A DNA stretch of 24,099 bases from a virus. The stretch spans positions 1 to 24,099 of the IMG/VR virus record IMGVR_UViG_3300030406_001326, one strand, 5' to 3'. Below, in pieces: positions 20,152-24,099 of the stretch (its first letter is position 1; each line of letters opens with the position of its first letter). The notes below the pieces were generated by a model. The model did not search any database. It was not told where the DNA came from and worked only from the letters and a program-made list of their open reading frames with translations. The position numbers and the translations under genes are program-made.

Positions 20152-21468
20152 TTATCTACCTAAACTTGAAAATGCTGGTTTACCTTCTTGAGATGGTAAT
20201 TTTATAATATAAGTACCTAAATCATCTTGTAATTTAAAACCTCTTGAATCTCTATTTAGAAAAACATCACCAACTTCTAAATTATTAAACCATTTATCAA
20301 ATGCTATTTTTTGTTCATCTTCATCATCATAAAGCGCTTCAAATTCATTGAATTTATTTTTTTTATGTGTTTCAAATTTTTCATAAATACCATTGTCAAA
20401 TTTTGCAATTCTAGCGGCAATTACATCATCTGGTAAATTTTCATCTGCTAATAATCTCTTTTTATAATCAAGTAATTTCATAGAATTTTCAGTAATCTTT
20501 TTCAAAGAATATAAATTTAAATAATTAGCATATTTACCTTGACCAATATCCAAAATAGCCTTTCTATATGCATCAAATTCTAAATCTGAGGTAGAACCTG
20601 AACCTGCTGGTCTCATTAATGGTGCTAATTTATTAGAAGTAGATTGTAATAATTGCAAATCATCTAAATCCTCTCTATCTAAACCAAATGTTTCAACCAA
20701 AAATTGTCTAACTGGTAAAAATTTACCTGCAAAAAATCCTGTTTCTACATTTGGGTCTAATAAAATAGGTAGAACTGAATTTATATTTGGTATTAGATTA
20801 GTTAATTTTGGAAGTTCTTCGGCTGAATATTTATTTAATTTTTTTATTTCATCAAGTCTTCCTGTGAATGATAAACTTTTACCACCTGTTGTAAAAGGTA
20901 AAACAGAACCATCAACAACTTCACCAGCTTTTGTTATCAATTGAAATCCTACTGGACTTCCATCTTGTCTAATAGGTTTACCAATCATACTTTTATTATC
21001 AGTAGATAATTTATCCACTAAATAATTAAATGTTGGAGCACTTGCTGGTAGACCTTTATTTTGTAAAAATTGGACAGCTTGTGCTTTTGTCATATAATTA
21101 ACAAGTGTAGGTTCTCCTGAACCTTTAATTGTTGTTGATTTAGGCTTTGCAACTTGTCCTAAAAATTTAATTAGGTCAGATCTACTACTTTGATCTGCTT
21201 TCCTTTCAGCAAGGTCTGATGCCAATTTAATTTCTCCAGCTTTTAAAATACCAGAACCAAATCCTCCTAATGCTGTGGCTCCCGGCACACTTGATGCTCT
21301 AGTCATTTCAGCAGATGCAATTAGTCCTAATAATGCAGGGTCAATTGTTTTGTTTTCTTGTCTAAATAAAGATGCCAATGCACCACTATCCATATTTTGC
21401 AAATTTGTATTAGATGCACCGTATAGAGATTTAATTTGATCTATAAATTTTTCATCTGCTGTTGCCAT
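20152..21468 (-). CDS. Probable virion protein (438 residues)
   Basis: Begins MATADEKFIDQIKSLYGAS with an early helical part (LGLIASAEMTRASSVPGATA). A block near residues 265-310 (QLLQSTSNKLAPLMRPAGSG, then SDLEFDAYRKAILDIG) recalls a region conserved in internal virion proteins of several podovirus-like phages, as far as I recall. There are no catalytic motifs or membrane segments. A very strong ribosome-binding site (AGGAGGGTATA) lies before the start at 21468, encoded by the last codons of the upstream gene, with a TAATG overlap. Probably part of the DNA-ejection apparatus or tail; inference. Confidence 0.68.
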   Translation of the reverse strand: MATADEKFIDQIKSLYGASNTNLQNMDSGALASLFRQENKTIDPALLGLIASAEMTRASSVPGATALGGFGSGILKAGEIKLASDLAERKADQSSRSDLIKFLGQVAKPKSTTIKGSGEPTLVNYMTKAQAVQFLQNKGLPASAPTFNYLVDKLSTDNKSMIGKPIRQDGSPVGFQLITKAGEVVDGSVLPFTTGGKSLSFTGRLDEIKKLNKYSAEELPKLTNLIPNINSVLPILLDPNVETGFFAGKFLPVRQFLVETFGLDREDLDDLQLLQSTSNKLAPLMRPAGSGSTSDLEFDAYRKAILDIGQGKYANYLNLYSLKKITENSMKLLDYKKRLLADENLPDDVIAARIAKFDNGIYEKFETHKKNKFNEFEALYDDEDEQKIAFDKWFNNLEVGDVFLNRDSRGFKLQDDLGTYIIKLPSQEGKPAFSSLGR

Positions 21469-22655
21469 TATACCCTCCTACTTAAAGCATAAAGACTAGC
21501 TAATGTACCAAGACCACCTAATGTTTGACCATAAATACTCGGTTGTTGCATAAATTGGTTACCTTGTGCCTGTTGTCTTGTTAATGTTTCATAAGGAATA
21601 CCTTGCAAAGCACCTAATGCAAAATTTAACATTTCAAATGGAAATTGTTGTTGTGCAAGAAAATCATTATATGCCAAATCTAAGGCTCTTTGATCTAATT
21701 CTCTTTCTGCTTGTCCTGCAGTAATCATACCTGATGCAACTTGTTCATTTAGTCCTTGAGCTAATGGAGCCAATGCACTCAATGTTTCTGTGGCTCTTAA
21801 TTTACTTGCTTCATCTGTTTCGAAACCTCTTAATCTTGATGCCTCACCAGTTTCAAATCCTGCTCTTCTCTCTGCTTCTCCAGCAAACCTTGCCTGTCTA
21901 TCTGCATCAAATCTACCTGCATCAAAGGCTCTATCTGCTTCAAAATTTCTTCTATCTGTATCAAATCTATTGGCATCAAACATTCTATCAGTATCAAATC
22001 TTTGTGATGCAAATTGTAAAGCCTCTCGTCCTGCCTGTTTTCTCAAATCAGACCCTGCTTTTGCAATTTCAGAATCAGTTAATGCTTCTCTAATACCTAA
22101 TCTTGAACCACCAAATGCACCTGCTCTAATGGCATCACTTGCATTTTGCATTTGTCTTAAATCTCTTTGTCTGTTTAATTCATCAATTGCTGGGTCTATA
22201 GATGTTTGAAATACATCTTGATATTGTCCTGCTCTGTCAGCATCAAAATCACCAAATTCAAATGTTCTATCAAATTTTGGTGCCTCAAATGAATCACCAA
22301 CTATTTGTGTTGTTGCAGTAGGTATAAATTCTCCTGCTGTAAAACCACCTCCAAGAGTTCCTGCCATTTCAGTTGCATCATCTAAAATACCTTGAAAAGA
22401 GTCAGCACCACCTGCTAATCTTTGTAGTCCACTTCTTTCTGTTTCAGTCATTCTAAGTGGATTGCCTTCATCATCTGTACCGTAAGTGGCTATTCTTTCT
22501 CCTTGAAATTGTGGAAATGGAGATTTAGATAATTCTCTTGCTTGTTCATAAAGTTCTTTACCACCAGCGGCAACAAAACCCGGCAGTTGTGTACCACTTA
22601 CAGTTTCCTTATAATCAGGTAATTGAATAGGTTGATTTGTACATACTGCACCCAT
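21468..22655 (-). CDS. Probable virion protein with central R-F-D repeat (395 residues)
   Basis: The N-terminus (MGAVCTNQPIQLPDYKETVS) is followed by a Gly/Ala-rich part (GGGFTAGEF), a helical section with NRQRDLRQMQNASDAIRAGA (161-180), and a repeat region at residues 219-290. There, RFDTDR/RFDADR units at 219, 230 and 248 are followed by shorter RxxFET-E-AS units. The C-terminus has a hydrophobic stretch (FPFEMLNFALGALQGIP). I take it for a structural protein located with the tail or internal core, by context only. The RBS GGAGG lies before the start, which follows the acetyltransferase stop without a gap. Confidence 0.68.
   Translation of the reverse strand: MGAVCTNQPIQLPDYKETVSGTQLPGFVAAGGKELYEQARELSKSPFPQFQGERIATYGTDDEGNPLRMTETERSGLQRLAGGADSFQGILDDATEMAGTLGGGFTAGEFIPTATTQIVGDSFEAPKFDRTFEFGDFDADRAGQYQDVFQTSIDPAIDELNRQRDLRQMQNASDAIRAGAFGGSRLGIREALTDSEIAKAGSDLRKQAGREALQFASQRFDTDRMFDANRFDTDRRNFEADRAFDAGRFDADRQARFAGEAERRAGFETGEASRLRGFETDEASKLRATETLSALAPLAQGLNEQVASGMITAGQAERELDQRALDLAYNDFLAQQQFPFEMLNFALGALQGIPYETLTRQQAQGNQFMQQPSIYGQTLGGLGTLASLYALSRRV
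21786..22001 (-). repeat. Degenerate intragenic repeat encoding R-F-D-(T/A)-D-R units
   Basis: Residues 219-290 of the virion protein above are built from short charged repeats. RFDTDR or RFDADR units at 219, 230 and 248 are spaced 11 and 18 residues apart, giving way to RAGFETGEAS and RGFETDEAS units near 264-284. The DNA shows recurring atcaaatc/gtatcaaat strings. It is probably an elongated helical or coiled-coil segment. Confidence 0.6.
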
Positions 22656-23090
22656 TTATGCCTCCACGAATATTGAGCCTGCTTTTACAAAACCCAATCT
22701 TTCAAAAAATTTATCTTTTCTATTTAAATCTCCAGAAAAAATATGACCTAATCTTATTTTTAGTTTAACATCTTTTGCTGTTTTGATATAGGTTTGTAAC
22801 AATTTTTTTGCTACATCACTTTTCCTTTGTTCTTTAAATACATAAAACCAAGTATCTGCTATATATTTATCTTCACTCCACCAATCTTGACATATTTGTC
22901 CTGCAATAGAGCCTTGAATTTTGTTGTCTTTTACACATACAAAAACTAAACCATTATGAACTAAATCATTAATCTTATTTATTAATTTTAATGTGTTAAT
23001 TTTTGGCACTTCTATTTCTGTCTCCTTATGCATTTGATCTAACATTAATGCCAATGCAGAAATATCTATAACTGTGGCTCGACGTATCAT
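22656..23090 (-). CDS. GNAT-family N-acetyltransferase
   Basis: A 144-residue acetyl-CoA-dependent acetyltransferase. The fold order is clear: MIRRATVIDISALALMLDQM (helix after strand 1), FVCVKDNKIQGSIAGQI (50-66, strands 2-4), YVFKEQRKSDVAKKLLQTYI (83-102; QRKSDVA stands for the acetyl-CoA pyrophosphate loop, normally Q/RxxGxG/A, here with a serine where the first glycine normally lies), then KFFERLGFVKAG (127-138), the typical GNAT end. It has ATGA coupling with the preceding gene and its stop abuts the next start. GNAT genes among virion genes are known in marine phages; the acceptor is unknown. It could acetylate a virion or host protein. Confidence 0.85.
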   Translation of the reverse strand: MIRRATVIDISALALMLDQMHKETEIEVPKINTLKLINKINDLVHNGLVFVCVKDNKIQGSIAGQICQDWWSEDKYIADTWFYVFKEQRKSDVAKKLLQTYIKTAKDVKLKIRLGHIFSGDLNRKDKFFERLGFVKAGSIFVEA

Positions 23091-23413
23091 GCAATATCTT
23101 TCAATGCTCCCATTGTTTCTTCAGGTGGCGTTTCTTCTTTTTCCATTGGCTTTGTATCTTCCATCGGTTCTTCTTGTTCAGGTTGTTCTCTGACTTCTGC
23201 AATTCTAGATATCAAAATTTCCAATTCAGGAAGAAATTTCATTAATACATTCATTACCTTAGGTGTAATTGCTTCATCTAATGCATTAAGTTCCTCTTCT
23301 GTCATTTCTGCAAGTCGTGTCATTAAAACAGTTTGCATCTCCTCAGATGGATTAAATATCATTTTTCTTGCTTCTTCGTTTGGCGGTTCTATGCCTACAT
23401 CTTCTAATGCCAT
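23087..23413 (-). CDS. Acidic small protein, possible virion accessory (108 residues)
   Basis: A strongly acidic protein. The start MALEDVGIEPPNEEARKMIF is followed by a helical part (LMTRLAEMTEEELNALDEAI) and ends in a Pro/Glu/Met-rich low-complexity tail (QPEQEEPMEDTKPMEKEETP). I start at 23413 because GGAGAAACTTT precedes the ATG, which overlaps the upstream stop as TAATG; a longer upstream frame to 23479 lies inside the preceding gene and has no good site. Such acidic proteins can be chaperones or scaffolding-like factors, but nothing specific is visible. Confidence 0.65.
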   Translation of the reverse strand: MALEDVGIEPPNEEARKMIFNPSEEMQTVLMTRLAEMTEEELNALDEAITPKVMNVLMKFLPELEILISRIAEVREQPEQEEPMEDTKPMEKEETPPEETMGALKDIA

Positions 23414-24099
23414 TAAAGTTTCTCCTTTAAAAAATATTGATAATCTCGTTTTTTGACAAATATACCAATGATGTAACAAATAGGTTCAAAAATATGACGA
23501 TATAATTTACCTAAATAATCAGGTTTTTTTCTTACACCCATAATATATTGTATTTCATTACTTCTATGTTGTGCAATGTGATGCCAAAATTTTACATTTT
23601 TTCCTTTTCTTAAACCTAAAACAACTTCTGGTGCCCAAAAATGATAACCTTTGATGTGTCTTGGCTTTAAATATTGCATTGTAAATTTATAATCAATTGT
23701 TACATCTTTTGTTTTCATTAAACCTTGTTTGCGTAATTCATTACATATCACTCTACCACCAATTGTTCCTCCTACAGTTGCTCCAACAACTGCACCAACA
23801 GGTCCACCCAAAGAAAGACCTATATAAGTTCCTGCGGCAGTTCCTGCTCCTTTTTTTGCAGATTTTACTGGGTCTTTACCTTTTGTAAGAAATAGATCAG
23901 TTAAAAAAGATGTAACACCAGCACCAGCACTTGCATAAACTGTTGACCTTGATGTTGCATCATTTTTTACTCTTTGCCAGTATGGTTTTTCTGCTGTTGG
24001 TATAGTTTTAGATGAATAAGTTTTATAAGGTTCTCCAGTTGCTGGATTATTACCTTTTATATCTAGATCTGCTTTTGCTGTAATAATTTTACCAGTAGA
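23413..24099 (-). CDS. Late-module protein with glycine-zipper segment, partial (N-terminus outside the window)
   Basis: The frame is open to base 24099 with no start, so at least 228 residues, C-terminal, are present. After a soluble segment (KIITAKADLDIKGNNPATGE) comes a Gly/Ala-rich hydrophobic zipper-like stretch: ASAGAGVTSFLTDL, then GAGTAAGTYIGLSLGGPVG and AVVGATVGGTIGG. This could insert in or cross a membrane, as glycine-zipper proteins do. The C-terminus is basic and aromatic (HIKGYHFWAPEVVLGLRKGK, then CYIIGIFVKKRDYQYF). Such membrane-active segments occur in ejection proteins, but this is inference. The stop at 23413 forms TAATG with the next gene. Confidence 0.7.
   Translation of the reverse strand, partial: STGKIITAKADLDIKGNNPATGEPYKTYSSKTIPTAEKPYWQRVKNDATSRSTVYASAGAGVTSFLTDLFLTKGKDPVKSAKKGAGTAAGTYIGLSLGGPVGAVVGATVGGTIGGRVICNELRKQGLMKTKDVTIDYKFTMQYLKPRHIKGYHFWAPEVVLGLRKGKNVKFWHHIAQHRSNEIQYIMGVRKKPDYLGKLYRHIFEPICYIIGIFVKKRDYQYFLKEKL

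Noticed and set aside
21734-22209. Overlapping plus-strand ORFs of 119 and 139 codons in the late block
   Set aside because: They lie antisense to the virion gene with the R-F-D repeat and merely mirror its biased composition; no ribosome-binding site, no coupling, Ser/Leu-rich low-complexity products.
1-24099. tRNA genes, CRISPR arrays, insertion sequences
   Set aside because: No GTTCGA-containing cloverleaf, no regularly spaced repeats and no transposase-like frame were found on either strand by eye.

Overview
The window looks like the central part of an AT-rich genome of a tailed double-stranded DNA phage, most plausibly a marine podovirus-like phage of a low-GC host (SAR11-type alphaproteobacteria would fit). 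This rests on recognisable phage families (small and large terminase, portal, primase-helicase, Erf, DUF968, DUF1064, DUF932), dense packing with ATGA and TAATG junctions, and strong A/T bias at codon third positions. The host assignment is inference. No integrase, DNA polymerase, RNA polymerase, major capsid gene, tRNA or CRISPR array is visible here.

Layout. A divergent control region at about 9483-9588 splits the map. Leftward from it (minus strand, 9482 down to 1) run a small Cro-like regulator, a DUF1064 nuclease, an O-like replication initiator with an iteron-like repeat cluster inside the gene, a T7 gp4-like primase-helicase, two small proteins and a ParB-fold protein. Next come an unknown protein, a GT-B glycosyltransferase, two Fe(II)/2-oxoglutarate oxygenase-like proteins, TerS, TerL and the start of the portal gene. 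Rightward (plus strand, 9589-16871) runs a recombination module (PD-(D/E)XK exonuclease, Erf annealing protein, a possible ssDNA-binding protein, a small HTH protein, a DUF968 HNH protein). It is followed by a string of small and unknown genes, a 414-residue unknown protein, a DUF932 protein and a small lipoprotein. From 24099 down to 16959 (minus strand) lies a late module of virion-type proteins: a glycine-zipper protein, an acidic protein, a GNAT acetyltransferase and three large probable virion or ejection proteins. It ends with two small membrane-anchored proteins and converges on the plus-strand block at 16871-16959.

Regulation. Three plus-strand promoters (about 9528, 14221 and 15919) share a -35 box embedded in the same element, AACAC-N5-GTGTT followed by AC. 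It is perfect at two sites and degenerate at the third, and the small HTH regulator next to the first copy is the obvious candidate ligand. Two hairpins with terminator character separate these units. Many genes on both strands share an almost identical translation leader, GGGAGAAAACA, directly before the ATG.

Most interesting points: the shared operator/-35 element; the iteron-like cluster inside the initiator gene; the conserved leader motif, including one orphan copy without an ATG at the convergent junction; and the cassette of two oxygenases, a glycosyltransferase with a possible winged-helix tail and a ParB-fold protein between replication and packaging genes. That cassette could be a nucleic-acid or virion modification system, but the sequence alone does not prove it.
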